64,000 nt of DNA from Rehmannia glutinosa (Eukaryota > Streptophyta > Magnoliopsida > Lamiales > Orobanchaceae): NCBI GenBank assembly GCA_016081115.2, contig JABTTQ020002182.1, positions 496,001 through 560,000 on the forward strand, given 5' to 3'. Position 1 is the stretch's first letter, and each line of letters opens with the position of its first letter. Below are positions 35,340-48,790 of this stretch, one piece after another. A model generated the notes under the pieces. That model did not search any database. It saw only the letters and a list, made by a program, of their open reading frames with translations, and had not been told where the DNA came from. The position numbers were made by a program, and so were the translations under genes.

Positions 35340-36115
35340 TTCTTTTTTTCTCTCCCCCTTCTCTCTAAAAAACCAAAACCCTAATATTCTCTCCCTTTTC
35401 CCCCCCAACCGGCCGCCCCTTCCATCTGCCCCCCTCCACCTCCCAAGCAAATTGTCTTCTTCTCCCATGAGAATGGAAGCTTTTATGGTGACCTCATGTG
35501 GATGTTCGGCCTTTTGCACCATCATGAAAGCCGGCGATGGCCGGAAATTTCGGGTTATTCCGGCTAGAACCCCCCGTACAATATTTTTCTTTTCTATTTC
35601 AAGATCTGGGCTCTGGGTGTTTTTTCGTGGTGCCGGCCAACAATGAGACGATGGCAGATTTGTGGAGAGCGGTGGTGCCGGATGTGGCGGTGGATTTGGG
35701 GAGGGACAAACCTTTCTTTTCTTTGTTTGCTAGGTTGTTATTCTATTTCTTAGTTTTTATTTTGTTGATAAGTTGTAGTTTTTTTATTTTGTTTGTCTTT
35801 TCTTTTCCCGGTTGATTTGCGAAACTCGTAGGAGGATCAACTTTATCTGTTCTGTAGTATGTAGTGATTGCTCGTGCCTGATTTTGGTTTTTTGTAGTGA
35901 TTTACAATCTCTTTTAAGGAGTTCTGAAGTCTCCCAGCAGTGGGAGTGGTCTAGTTTTGGATGTGAAGTTTTTAGTTTGTGAAGTGGATCTGAATTGGTC
36001 TTGTCAATTCTCCGTTTGGCTTTTATTTAGTCAAGTCGGCTCATAGCCAGTGGGCTACGTTTGTAGTTGTAATTCCAGTTTTTTGAGTTATTCTAATAAA
36101 ATACTATTGTTCGAA
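35340..36115 (+). mobile_element. LINE-like, internally deleted retroposon
   Basis: A CT/C-rich leader (35336-35450), then GC-richer sequence unlike the surroundings with short open stretches (35452-35646, 35537-35815). A tail TTGTAGTTGTAATTCC... TTCTAATAAAATACTATTG then resembles the 3' untranslated end of plant L1 LINEs. No reverse transcriptase is present. I infer a 5' leader joined to a 3' end by internal deletion, or a processed transcript. A decayed first exon of a host gene is the alternative. Confidence 0.3.
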
Positions 36116-36313
36116 AAGAAATAAAGGAAACACCAAAATAAAAACACTTGGGGAAGTTTCAAGTTCATATATTATTTATTGAATAACTGAAATTACTTAC
36201 AAATTTTAAAAGATTGCTTTTAAATACGAAGGTTAAACTTAAACTCAGTTTTGTAATTTTCAAAATTTAATGCCTTTTTTCTAACTTATGCTTGCTCTAT
36301 TTGTTAAGCAAGG
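36116..36313. other. AT-rich spacer
   Basis: No recognisable feature between the LINE-like sequence and the Copia-3 LTR. Confidence 0.5.
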
Positions 36314-37506
36314 TGTTGGAATAGCCTTACAGAAAACTACCACTTTTATTCAATCGCTTTAATATTGAATTATCAAGAATTAAGATTATATTGCGGAAGC
36401 GTATCTGAATCCATAACAAATGAATTTCGGATTTTGGCCTTCTAGATCTACAAATATCAAATTCTTTCAGAGAACTCTTTAAAACTCCTTTGTATGCATG
36501 TCTCTTTTTTGATGATGGAATAGCATAACAAAAATGCAAGACAATTTCTATTATAACTGTGTTATATTAGGTACTTCTATTTTAGGTAAATAATTAAAAA
36601 AGAAAATAAATCATTATGTCTCTACACATTAATTGAAGGCGAAAATTCTATTAGATACATTAAAATCTAATTACTTAAAGCCTTACTTGATCACTTATAA
36701 AATGAGATTATCCTTACTTGATAGTCCACAATACATAAATATTTGACCCTTAATCTTGGATTAGTGATCCAATAATATCGCACTTGAGTTATATGTGTAA
36801 CCTTATAATTATTTATGGCAAAAATTACCAATGAAGCTAAATTTTCGATATCATAACCAAAATGCATTTGTATCCAATCGGGTCTATTACGCACACCAAT
36901 ATAGATAAAAGTGATCTTTGTAATATTTATCGTAACCCAATCAACCAATGGTTATGAATGCCCAAACAATTGAATGACATGGATTTTGAGAGAAATTTTA
37001 TTTTGCCCTCCGAACTATTCAAATTTTTCTATTTTGCTACCTAAAACATTTTTTTGGGAAACTTTACCTCCTGAAATTCACGAGTTTTGCACATAACCTC
37101 CTGACACTCGCCGTCGGCGGATATATTCCACTGGAATCTTGTCATGTGCCATGCATTTGGGAGAAAAATTATCGTTTGACTCAAACTATACTATTGTTAT
37201 TGCACTTTTCCATCTAAACACTGACAGTTGTTACTTAACCATATGAACTTTGAGCGATTTACACTTTGCCACTATTAAAAAAATCAAAAACCTTTATGTA
37301 TATATATTTATTTTATATCTTTTTAAATGTTTTGATAAAACATAATAAATTTTACTAGTATTCACTTCAATAAAATATATTATCAATACAATTATTTTAT
37401 AATATATCCATTTTAAACTTAGTTAATTTACTATTTTTCATATCAAAATTAGGAAAAAAAAACTATTTATATGGGTTTTGAAGCGAATTTTTTTATAAAT
37501 ATACAC

Positions 37507-38950
37507 TGATAAGTGGTTAATATGCATGCATTCCGGGTGTATATCGGTGTATAATTGACGCACTTGCAGGTAGATTGAGCGTGTTGAGATTGTTTTTCTT
37601 TCTTGGGCGTGATACTGCATTTTCCAGTTATTTTTGTAGAAAATGGAGATGAATCGGACGAAAAGCGATAGCACAGCCTAACCGGTATGTTAAGAGCGAA
37701 ATGATGGATAAAGACACGCAGGAAATGCGAGAAGATGAAACACACGATGAGGTTGTGAGCAAGGACACGCCCGTGTGCAGGTGATTACAGAGGAAATTCA
37801 AGAGAGGCACCCAAACGACCTGGCAGTGCCCATGCACACGGTCGTGTGTATGCTACATCATAAGAGGTTTCACATGACCAGGTTGTGTTGGTGTACACGA
37901 CCCGTGCTAAATGAGAAATTTTGGGGATTTTGTTTTCTAATTGTGTCAGGACCAAAAAGAGGATTCGAAAAAGAACCTATAAAAGGCAAAATAAAACCTA
38001 GTAGTTGATAGAATACACCGGAGAGAAGAAAGGACGAATTGGAACACATCTATGAGAGTTTTGAAAAAAGCTAAACGAGATTTTTACCAACCACGAAGGC
38101 ATGAAGGTTCGATATTGTGAAGATTGATTCGTCCACACATGAGGGTTTCATCATCATGGTCTAGAGCTTTTCCATTCGCATCTTGTCTATGTTTAACTCT
38201 TTGTTTAAGAATCTGTCTATAAATTTGAAAACAATTGTGTTAGGCTAATTTCTCTTTGATTCTAGGACATGATTAATAATGTGGATTCATGTTATTTTTG
38301 ATTTGATCCTTTCGTAGTAATCTTTTCTCTTGATCTATTTGTGAATTTTTGTGTTTATTTGTTGTGGATTATTTGACCAATAATTTCCATGTTTAATTGT
38401 TATTTCATAATTCGAGACATGAATCCTAACATTAGATAACTTATTTACAACATAAACAAGAGTAGAGTCGATAGGCTTACAACGTTTGTGGGGTTTTTAT
38501 TTAATTCTCTATGCGTTTGGGAGTTGAAATAGATTGTTGAGTGGAGATGTTAGAAATAGGATATTAATCTATGGTTTGTTTTCTTCGAGAGAGGGAATAA
38601 ACTACCATATGAATTAAACCCTTAGAAACGGTAAAATTGATTATTGTGAAATGCAAATTAGAGATAATATTGGTAGAAATATGTTGAGATCATCGTCCTA
38701 AGATCACCTTTATTGATTGATTAAATTCTCGTGAGTTTGCTGATTTGATACTGATTGATAGTTTAATTCAGTTTTAACAATAGTATTTAGAGACAAAAAA
38801 TTATTTTACGAACCCTTCAATAATATTGAGCTATTACATTTACAGTAATTTATGTGTTTTTAATCAATCTTGAGGAATACGACCTTGCTTGTCACTTTCT
38901 ATTAACTATGTTGTACACTTGCGGTTTAGATTAATATATTTTAGCGATCA
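37507..38950 (+). repeat. Athila-type 5' LTR
   Basis: 1444 bp from TGATAAGTGGTTAATATGCA to TTTTAGCGATCA. Matches 42246-43666 plus 51452-51492 along its length with many substitutions. Confidence 0.88.
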
Positions 38951-38956
38951 AATTAT

Positions 38957-38974
38957 TGGCGCCGTTGCCAAGGA
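38957..38974 (+). promoter_or_regulatory. Athila primer-binding site
   Basis: TGGCGCCGTTGCCAAGGA, six bases after the 5' LTR. This is the conserved Athila-lineage primer site with an AA in place of the usual GG. Confidence 0.88.
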
Positions 38975-39081
38975 TTGAAAAATTCGACATAAATATAGTA
39001 ATAAATAGTTTAAATCTTAATTGGAGCAAAATCTTTTATTTTGGGGATATTAACATTGTTCTTGTCTAGTGTAGATAGTGC

Positions 39082-39800
39082 ATGGTCATGCTTTCGTTAG
39101 CACGTGAACCATCACTGATAAATTTAGAGATAGAAAGAACAGCTAGGCAGTTAAGAGGTGAAAGAAGAAAATTATTTCAAGAGATGGAAGCAGCAGGGAA
39201 CCGTGGTAACAATGGGATCAACGAGGAACATCCGATTTTACCACCCAATGATATCCAAGTACCTAATGATGGGATGGAAAGACCTGTGCGATGGGCTGTG
39301 AGAGATTATTTCCAACCGGAAGTAAATCTCAAATATGGTGGAGTTGCTCGTCAGCCAATCAATGCAAATAACTTTGAACTGAAACGGGCATTGATTTAGA
39401 TGGTGTCGGAAAATCATTTTGGGAATAGAGTTTCTTGAGGATCCGAATGTGCATCTGCCACAATTTCTAGAAATCTGTGATACGATTAAGATGAATGGTG
39501 TGTCTGAAGATGCCATTTGTTATCGCATTCATATTCTCACAATGCGATAAAGCCAAAGGATGTATATCTTTATTAACATCATCTGCCGCCAACTGGACGG
39601 AGCTGAGTCAGAAATTTTTAGCAAAATATTTCCCTTGGAGTAATACATTGTAGTTAAAGAGCGAAATTGCCCAATTTAAGCACTTCAATTTTGAGTCGTT
39701 ATATGAGGCATGGGACCGAATTAAAGAAATACTAAAGAAGTGCCCACAACATGGTTATCTAGACTATGAACATGCCAACAGAAAGATCGAATGTGAAAAG
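39082..39800 (+). pseudogene. Athila-type gag, broken
   Basis: It starts with an ATG at 39082 and is open for 105 codons. The block RDYFQPEVNLKYGGVARQPI followed by NANNFELK is typical of Athila gag N-termini. After a stop at 39397-39399 the similarity continues in shifted frames to about 39.8 kb, including the ICDTIK and RIKEILKKCPQHG-like blocks of the capsid. Inactive. Codes for the structural protein of the virus-like particle in intact relatives. Confidence 0.75.
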
Positions 39801-39859
39801 GGTTGTTGAGGTACAGGATGAGGATCAATCGCCAACTAACTGAGATTATCTTTTCTCCG

Positions 39860-40870
39860 GAAATTGGAAATTTCACGAGGTTCTTGCGCTTGAGTTTTTG
39901 AATACTCTTGAATTAATAAAGGAATGAAGGAAATGTACTTTGATTGGTATTCATTCCGAATGGTGAATGAGCCGAGGGAGCTCACGATTGAGCAATTAAA
40001 TAAAATTTATCAAACGCCGGCACATGGAGTTGAGATGCATGATGAGTTCGACATTCATGGATTTTGGAAGGAGATCACCGGACGTCACATCTATACGGGA
40101 GGGGTTTCAAAAGCATCCCGTATTAGATACCCAGTATTAAGATACATGTAAAAGGTGTTGGCAGAAATGGTCTGTGCCCGAGGGGATAGTAAGGGGATGC
40201 CCATGACTGATGAGCATTTTGTGATATGGTGTATGTTATCCGTCATTGAGGTGGTGCCAAATGAGGGGGCATGTATAGCACGACAACTTGAAAGGGTGAG
40301 AAATCAGAAGAAATGAGAGATTTGTATTTGGGGGTTGATTACCCCTATTGTTGATTACTTAGCTCCGGATTGCACAAAGTGTAAGCATCTATCGATAGTA
40401 GTAGAAAGATTAATTTGAACGCCCTCATAGCCATGAAAATGATCAAACTCAATGGGCATGATTATTGGTCGCAACACGGGACAACACCAAGTTCAACCTC
40501 CCTAACCATGAAGCCACCGCGATTGGCAATCATCAAAATTGGCTTATGCAAGGAGATCACTTTGGAGGCTCCAATGAGAAGAAGGGACGAGCCGCATGAG
40601 GCGGCTGATAGACCAGAGTCATCCTTTTGACGGGGTTGGTCCACACAGGATGTCACTGAAAGAATTGAACGGTTGAAGTCAAACGTGGGCATGTTGTTGG
40701 AGGAGTCTTATTAGTTGGCAGCCACGGTGGATGACTATCAAGAGAAGAACCGGAGGTGACTTGACGAAATTGATCAACACTATATAGAAATGTATGAAAT
40801 GATGGCTCGTATGGACCAGTGGCATATACATCATGGCAACTGCCCTCCACCGCCTCCACCACAATAAGTC
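39860..40870 (+). pseudogene. Athila ORF-1-family protein, broken
   Basis: A second coding block. The open stretch 39924-40151 contains FWKEITGRHIYTGG and KASRIRYPVLRYM, which I recognise as the core of the plant Athila ORF-1 protein family (unknown function). Shifted frames continue to about 40.87 kb and end in a Pro-rich tail near 40850. The block follows gag directly, with no pol between, so either pol was deleted or this is a non-autonomous subfamily. Function of the family is unknown. Confidence 0.65.
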
Positions 40871-42245
40871 GTTGTAAGTACTTGTCGCACTTATCTTATT
40901 ACTGATAACTTCCTTGTGTGTTTTTCGGGACATAAAAACAACATAATGTTTGTGGGGTTGTCGAGTGGGCACAATAATATATTGTTGCATAACATATTGG
41001 ACTTGCATATAGGAACATGTAGGACATTTGCATAATTTTTTTTAAGTTAGAAGGCACGTTTATTTCTTTAGCATGTTTACAACATTTATTTGAGATTGGT
41101 AGAGACATAGATGAGGAGTGTTGTGTTGTTTGTGAGTTGATTGTGATTTTACAATCTTATGAGGGAACCTACTTTTTATGAATGTTATAAAATTCGAAAA
41201 ATGGTACCTATTGGTTATATGGTATTGATTGAGAAAGTTGGATGTTTGAACATAATGTAAAAATAAGCCTGTGAGCTTTTGTGATTTTACTGCTTTCATC
41301 TTATGCAGTCTTGTTTTTGTTGAGTGAATCATTCATGCAGCTAAAACTCTTGAACTTGATTTGGTATCTTTATCAAGACCACGTGTTGTGTGCAATTTGT
41401 TAAAGTTATTTAAGGTCATTTTTGTTTTAACCTTTCGAGCCAGAAGCCTACCCATGGATATTTGATTCCATAGTTAACCAATTTGAGCATGTGCCTTATT
41501 TTATTGATAGCTACATTATGAGTCTTACCTTGATATATCTTTTATCCTAAAACTTGAGCTCCTAGAATTAAGTAAGTCGATGGAAAATGTAAATAGAAGT
41601 TGGATGAATTGGTTGATGGGAATGATAGTTCGAAAAAGATAAACACCCATGGAAGAGTGAGAAAAAAAACTCAATAATTGTGCTTGAAATTGCGAGAGAA
41701 AAGGCCATGGAAAGTTGATGTAGAAATGGTGGGTTGAAAAGCTAGATGGTTATTGAATTCATAGATTGTTGATTTGATTTCGATAGTGTTTACTATTCTA
41801 TTTGCTCAAGTTTGAGTCACTTTATCCATATTCTACTACCCTAACTAAAGAACCTTCATTATAACCAAATGAAAAGATCTTTTCTGAATCATCAATTACA
41901 CGCACTTGAGTGGTGGAGATGTGAGATGACCAGCAAGCCTATGGTAGTTTTGTATCATTGAATTGATTTGAACATAAATACGTCCTTATATACATTGAGA
42001 GTTTGACAGATACACTTATACATTCGTGATCGCGATGTCAAACACTCGACGAGTATTGATTGGTATCAAACTTGCAACTGAGAGCTTTTAAAAAATGATT
42101 TTCATGTGCGAAGTAGAATGTGACCTCTACGAGATTGTATATTTGTGGTGTTTTTGTGTTGTTGATGGATCCACCTCATAGCATGCATTTATTCTTTCTT
42201 TATTTTGCGTGAGAACGAGCAACGCTTTAAGTTTTTGGGAGAATT
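40871..42245 (+). other. Athila 3' untranslated region
   Basis: About 1.4 kb without coding signal between the ORF-1-like block and the 3' LTR. The last bases before the LTR (TTTTTGGGAGAATT) are purine-rich at the position of a polypurine tract. Confidence 0.5.
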
Positions 42246-43666
42246 TAATAAGTAGTTAATATGTATGCATTTAAGGGGTATTTTGATATATAATTGACGC
42301 ACTTGCATGTAGATCGATCATGTTTAGGTTGGTTTTCCTTGTTGGGTGTGATATTGCATTTTTCTAGGTATTTTTGTAGAAAACAGAGCTAAATCGGACG
42401 AAAAATGATAGCATGACCTAATCGGTATGTCCAGAGCCAAAGGACGAACAAAGACACACAGGAAATGGGAGAAGATGAAGCACACGACTAGGTCATGCAC
42501 AAGGGCGTGCCCATGTGCATGTAATTATAGAGGCAATTTCATAGAGGCACACACACGACTTGACCATCCCCATGCGCATGGTTGTGTGTGTGTTGCAGCA
42601 GAGTCATCTTCAGAGGAGGTTTCACGAGCCCAGGTTGTGTTTGTGCGCACGACCCATGCGAAAATGAGACATTTTGTGGATTTAGTTTTCTAATTGCGCG
42701 AGGACTTAAAAGAGGATCCGAAAAGGCACCTATAAAAGGGAAAATAAAACCTAACAGCTGACAATGGAGAGAAGAAAGGACAACTTGGAACACATCTATG
42801 AGAGTTTTGAAAAAAAACAATATGAGGGTTCTATCAACCATGAAAGCACGAAGGTTCGAGATTGTGAAGATTATTCGTCCAACACACGGGGTTTTGTCAT
42901 CATACTCTAGAGTTTTTTCATTCGCATCTTGTCTCTCGTTTAACTCTTTGTTTAAATATTTGTCTATGGATTTGAAAACAATTATGTTAGGCTAATTTCT
43001 CTTTGATCCTAGGATATGATAATGATTCATGTTATTTCGATTTTCGCTTCTTTAGTAATATTTGCTCTTGATCTATTCGGATTCATGCTTATTTTTTTGT
43101 AGATTATTTCCAAAAATTTAAGTTTTAGTGGATTCGATTTTGAGTTCTAAGATTAGTAATATTTGCTCTTGATCTATTCGTGAATTCATGTGCTTATTTT
43201 TTTGTAGATTATTTGGCCAAAAATTTAAATGTTTAATTGTTAGTTCATAATTCGAGTGATGAGTTCTAAGATTAGATAATGGATTTACAATATAAATGAG
43301 AGTAGATATGCTAGCAACTTGATATTAATCTACGGTTGTTTGCTTCGAGATGGAATAAACTACATAGGAACTAAACCCACAGAATTGGTAAAATTATATA
43401 TTATAAAACGCAAATTAGAGATAATATTGATGAAGTATATCAAAATCATAGTCCTAGGATCGCCTTTATTGATTGATTAATTCTCGTGAGCTTGCTAATT
43501 TGATATTGATTGATATTTTAATTCATGTTTTAATAGTAGTATTTAGAAACACAAATTTATTTTACGAACGCTTCAAAAAAATTGAGTTATTACATTTACA
43601 GTGATTTATGTGTTTTTAATCTATCCCTGAGGAATACGATCTTACTTGCCACTTTCTATTAACTAT
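42246..43666 (+). repeat. Athila-type 3' LTR, main part
   Basis: The partner of 37507-38950, interrupted at 43666 by Copia-2 and completed by 51452-51492. It carries a private tandem duplication with a 101-base period (AGTAATATTTGCTCTTGATC at 43054 and again at 43155) that the 5' LTR lacks. Confidence 0.85.
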
Positions 43667-45155
43667 TGTAAGTCCAAGCGGCTACGATAATCTAGAGGGG
43701 GGGTGAATAGATTATCTCCATCTTTTCGATTTCGCCCTCTTTTTCGAACCAAATGCTCAAACACAATAATAAAGGTGCGGAATGTAAACAACACACGTCG
43801 ATTTAAAGAGGTTCAACCCACCTAGGGCCTAATCCTCTACAACCCCAGTATATCCGGGATGGATTTTAAAAAGAAAAAAGATTTTATTAATTTACCACAA
43901 ATTAATACAACACCAACTTACAACAACACCTTGAAGAGCACCACACTCTTCTTCAACACCACCTTTGAGATTACCACAATCTCACTTGAAGATTACCACA
44001 ATCTCCAACGGCACCTTGTGAAGATTACCATAATCTTCAACCTTGAAGAATACCAAATTCTTCAACACCTCAACAAGAAGATTACCACAATCTTCTTACA
44101 CCTAACACCTAGATCACCCAAGTGTGTTCTTACCACAAGAACACTCACAAGGATATCTTGTGTTGAATGATTACCCAAATTCAAGATTACAACTCGATAA
44201 TTGATAATACAATAGAGTGCAAGTGTAATCAAGAATAGCCTAGACCTCAAGGATGTGAAAGTGATAAGCTAGGCAAATTACAACAAGAATAATAACAATG
44301 AAAGACCAAGTGTTTGCTTGAGTATATCTTGTTGTGTTGTGTTGTTCTCTCTTGTTGTGTTGCTTCAATTCTTCCTCTATTTATAGAAGATGTCTTGTAC
44401 ATGATAGGCTCCTCTTGGGGACATGAATTCTGTAAAAAATTGCAAGACAATTGAAAAAAAAGAGCTGTTAGAAATCAATCCCACAAATTAAGGAAAAGAT
44501 GTCTCACCGCACAACGGTTACATTTTTCTTTGTCAAACTTAAGGCGACCGGTCGCATTTAAAATAGAGTTTGAAAAAATCATATCAACATTTACACAGGC
44601 ACGGTCAAGTGCACCTCGATCGGTCGAAGGCTAGGGCGACGGTTGCATCGACCAAAACCGAAAGAACAAAGTTTTTGTTTCGATGTTTTGCTCCAGTGCA
44701 CGGTCGCCTCTTTGGTCGACCTGGTCGACCACCTAAATGCAATGTTGTCCGATTTTTGACGAAAATAAACCTCAAGAAATACTCCAAAAATTCGTAAAAA
44801 CATTTCAAACCGATCGGGAGTATTTAGGACAACATTAGAAATATAGTTTTGAAGAAATAAAACATTTACACAAAAAGTGTTGTTCGATATAAATTCAATA
44901 AATACTCCGAAAAATAGTAGAGACATTTTAGATCAATTGGGAGTATTAGGACAACATAGTTTCAATGTAAAAACCCATTGACTTAAAAACATTAAATGTG
45001 TTGTCCAATTTTATATCGAAAATAAACTTGAGGAAATACTCCGAAAAATATTAAAACCATTTTAAATCATTTAGGAGTATTTGGACAACCTTTAAAATCA
45101 TTGTTTTGGTGTAAAATCAAAATCATCAAAATCATGATAAACCATTTATCAAACA
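43667..45155 (-). repeat. Copia-2 3' LTR
   Basis: 1489 bp. A TATA box CTATAAATAG on the - strand at about 44378-44387. One intact palindrome GCGACCGGTCGC at 44544-44555; two others present in the partner LTR are degraded here (44598-44630). The 103-codon open stretch at 43859-44170 is LTR sequence, not a gene. Confidence 0.9.
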
Positions 45156-45175
45156 ATCTCCCCCTTTTTGATGAT
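45156..45175 (-). promoter_or_regulatory. Copia-2 polypurine tract
   Basis: The - strand reads CATCAAAAAGGGGGAGAT beside the 3' LTR. Further GGGGGA tracts on the - strand lie at about 45326, 45430 and 45630, matching the multiple polypurine tracts described for Sireviruses. Confidence 0.82.
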
Positions 45176-46917
45176 TACAAACCAAAACAATTTTAACGAG
45201 GTCGATTTTGAAAACAAAACAATTTTACCGGTTAAAGAGAACTATCCGATGTGAGCGACAACATTCCATGCAAAAAAAAAACACAAGGATGGGAGTAGAG
45301 ATATTCAAACACATATAGCAAATGCTCCCCCTATCAACATGCACAACAAGAGTTATATAGAAGCAACTTAAACATAAGCTAAAATATTAGCTTTTCGATA
45401 TTGAGCTTAAGTATCAATAACTTAAAAGCTCCCCCTGTCAAAGATACATCATTAGAACCATATATAAGTCCATACTACAACCAATGGACCATGATTCATA
45501 CATAACCATAATGCACCAAGTGGACTAAATATGATCCACAACTTATGGTTTTATGAAGCCATAGCTTATAGCTTCTTTTCGTTAAGCTTATCTTAGCTTT
45601 TATTGAGATAATGAGCTTATAACCTATTTCTCCCCCTTTGGAATCATCAAAAAGAATGTTAGCACGATAAATACATCATATATTCTTATCAAAGTGCGCA
45701 AGTAAACCGATGTATCGAGCCATTTGAACATTGAAGCTTTTAAACCAAATAGAAGAGTCGAATCATACGACTTGTAGAAGCTTATGAAAAATCATTTGAT
45801 TTGAAAAAACATGATCTCTATAAATATATGAGACTTTTGAAATCGAGAGAGTCATGTAGGTGATGAATTTTTCATTGAAACGTTTTATCGAACACTTGGC
45901 GGGCGTCAAAAATAGAAAAAGTTATATATAGCCCTTGTAAGTGAAATCAAGCCAAGTTTTTCATCACCAAATACAATTTAACAAATATCATTCATCAACA
46001 ATCAATAAGCTCATCATAAACATATATGAATTACATCAAGAAAAATACATATAAGCCACAAACTCAAGGGTTCAACCCAATTGAGCTAAAGATAGCGAAA
46101 TTCTTACCATTCAATCGGTAAAGACGAGCAATGATGATGATAGTCGAGCTAGATAATCCCCAAAATATATAATTCATGCATCAAATCTCATTTGAAGTGA
46201 ATTGTGTGTGAAATTTGCAAAGGGGACGAAAAATGGCCAAAATGTGTCAAAGTGACGAATCTTCAAGACAGAACCATTTTAATCCAAATTATAGCCTAGG
46301 GCGACCGGTCGAGGTTGAGGGCGACGGTCGCGTTGGGCGTGGTTGCCATCAACCCTTTCACCCCATTTGTCTGTCAGTTTTTCCAAAATCCGAATTTTCA
46401 ACCAAAAATCCGATTTTTCGCCCCTAAGTTTTCAAAACGTGCAAAATACAAACTTAGACCTCATTCAATATACATTATGTCATAATCAAGCTTGAAATGA
46501 GGTAAAATACTTACGGTAAATGATTAAAAAGTCCGCGAGTTAACTTTGAGACGGAATTAATCACATCTCAAGTTTTTGATAAAAATGCAATCCCTTAGAA
46601 AGTTTTTCGAATCTCAATATGTTTAGTTCGATTATGACGAACCATATTTTGAATACGAATAACCGTATAATAAATACCGAACTTGTTATCCCGAAAAATA
46701 AGAACGTTTTAAATCTATGGATATACAAGTCATAAGAAGAAGTGCCTTATAAATATTTGAAAATTTCTTTTAACGGCACTTTAATGAGATTCGTTGGGAT
46801 AATTTTTGAAGTCGAGCATATAGACATAAGGCATATGGAATGTCGAGTCTATAGAAATAATACAAGAAAACATACCTCGAATTTGTTTGTCGACCGATAT
46901 GCCTTTCTCAATCTTTG
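45176..46917 (-). other. Copia-2 3' internal region, non-coding
   Basis: About 1.7 kb between the pol remnant and the 3' polypurine tract. It contains repeated CTCCCCCT tracts (45.3-45.65 kb) and one CGACCGGTCG palindrome (46302-46311) with a GCGACGGTCGC variant after it. No env-like ORF as in Copia-1. Confidence 0.5.
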
Positions 46918-47640
46918 TCAATCTTTAGTCATAGAGGTTGAGATATTTCTTCTTTCTTCAATGCCTAACTCCTTCAAGAGTTCAATATAACCATCTTCTT
47001 GGCATTGAATAATTTGAAGTCCAAGCAATAAATTGAGCTCCCCCATCATGCTCATTTCAAGTACACCTTGCATCAACTTGGAAAAATATCTTGCACAAAT
47101 ATTCATTAGTAGTACCAAAAATATTCTCATAAATATGCACAAGTAAATAATCTTGCCATTTTTCAAAAAAAGAGAGTAGTATCAACTATACCTCTTGTAA
47201 AATCATTTAGCAAAAATAGCTAAGTCTATCAACCGTACAAGGCCTTTTATAAAAAACATTTGGCCTAAAAAAAAATTTAAACCCCGATAGACTTCTACTT
47301 GAATAAACCATTTAGAAAATTGGATTCAACATCCATTTGGTAAAGCTTGAAATTTTTTTAAAGCAAGAATGGGCAAGTAGAATGCAAATAGCTACAAAAT
47401 GTGCTATGAGTGCAAATGTTACACCAAAATCAATTACCTTCTTCTTGAAAATACCTTCGAGCTACTAACCTTGTCTTAGTTCGACCAATGTTGCCTTGGT
47501 CATCGAGTTTGTTCCGGAATACCCTTTTTTGTCTACTTCATTACTATCATCATAGGGCATCCAATTTGTCTAAGGTGTTTACAAAAGAACATATACATCC
47601 AAATATTTTGAGGTAACTAATATTTGGAGTACTTCATTCT
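46918..47640 (-). pseudogene. Copia-2 integrase tail and reverse transcriptase remnants
   Basis: 47640-47560 reads the ISYLKIFGC block of the integrase C-terminal region. 47560-47440 gives the RxKxRLVA block, 47400-47280 the YQMDVxSxFLNGL block, and 47166-46918 the FSKLMQGxxEMSMMGELNLLLG block of a copia reverse transcriptase. The catalytic YVDD box is not preserved. All frames are broken. The integrase core, protease and RNase H are not recognisable, so most of pol is gone. Confidence 0.65.
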
Positions 47641-48527
47641 CATCTACACAACTTAACAAACTCATTACAGGCACGCTTATATAAGCAAGAAAAAATAGCC
47701 CAAGTGTAAAAACATGCTTCAATCATCAATCACAAAATATCTTGCATAAGAGCATAGTAGAAATGGATACTATATATATAGACCATGAAGCAAGAAACAC
47801 ATACTATGCATTTAGAATATCATCAAGAGTCTAATAAATCATGCAAGTTCAAATAAGCTTAAGAAAGCTACAAAAAAAAGGTCTCTTTTGAAATTTGAAA
47901 ATCCGATAGCATATAGTTGAGACCTCATTTAAAAGAAGTATTTGAACAAGAGTTGACAAAGCAAATATGTGCAATCAAATATCGAATAGTGCCTTTAAAA
48001 AAAAATCAAAAAAAATCCTCTTAATGGCACTTGTATGAAATACTATGAAAAACAAGCACATAGGCACATGGCAATACATATATCGAGTCTATAAGAGTAA
48101 GAATAACACAAGTAAACGTACCTCGATAATTTATGTCTTTCTTGACAAATAATGACGTAAATGGCCATTTGTGAAAATATGTAAATCCTACACAATTCTT
48201 AAAACAAATCTAGCACAAATCATAATGATAAGAGTGTAGGCTAAGAGATATCACAAGTAAGCTCATGCCATAAAAATCCATAAGAGATGATAACACACTT
48301 TAGTCTACAAAAATGCACAAGAGTTTTAAAAACATCATATAAGGTCTTCTTTTTCAAAAAAAAATTTTAAAAGCACAAATATATATTGAAGACCTTAATT
48401 AAAAAAAATAAATACTTGAAAACTCATTTTGCAATTAAGACACAAATAAAAGCATGCATAATAACAAAATAAAATGCATATTTAACTAGGGAGATACGGG
48501 TTACCAATTACGCCATTTCAATGGGTT
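47641..48527 (-). other. Copia-2 internal region without recognisable coding
   Basis: AT-rich and decayed. The integrase core and protease should lie here but I cannot see them. Confidence 0.4.
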
Positions 48528-48790
48528 GTGTCGTTCCCATTGTTGATGATATCTTCCCTGAGAAGTCACTTTGTTGATGATGACTTCTTTGATTACTCCA
48601 TTTCAAGGTTTGTTGCCTTCCCATTGTTGAAAGTCTCTTCTTCTTTGAAAATCATCTTGTTGATGATATCTTTGCCATTTCCAAGGATTGTGTTCTTCCC
48701 ATTTTTGAGTATATCCTCTTCTTGGAAATTTGCTTTGTTGAAAATAGTTTCTTCGTCTTTGATCAAATGAAACGGTCATTTGATGTCTTC
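48528..48790. repeat. Internal degenerate repeats downstream of Copia-2 zinc knuckle
   Basis: Recurrent words TTGTTGATGATATCTT, TCTTCTTTGAAAATC and TTCCCATT.TTGA appear several times at irregular spacing, which looks like decayed tandem units of a low-complexity linker. Confidence 0.4.

Noticed and set aside
43859..44170. 103-codon + strand open stretch, repeated as 79 codons at 50222-50461
   Set aside because: The two are the same LTR sequence of Copia-2. The duplication is of the LTR, not of a gene.
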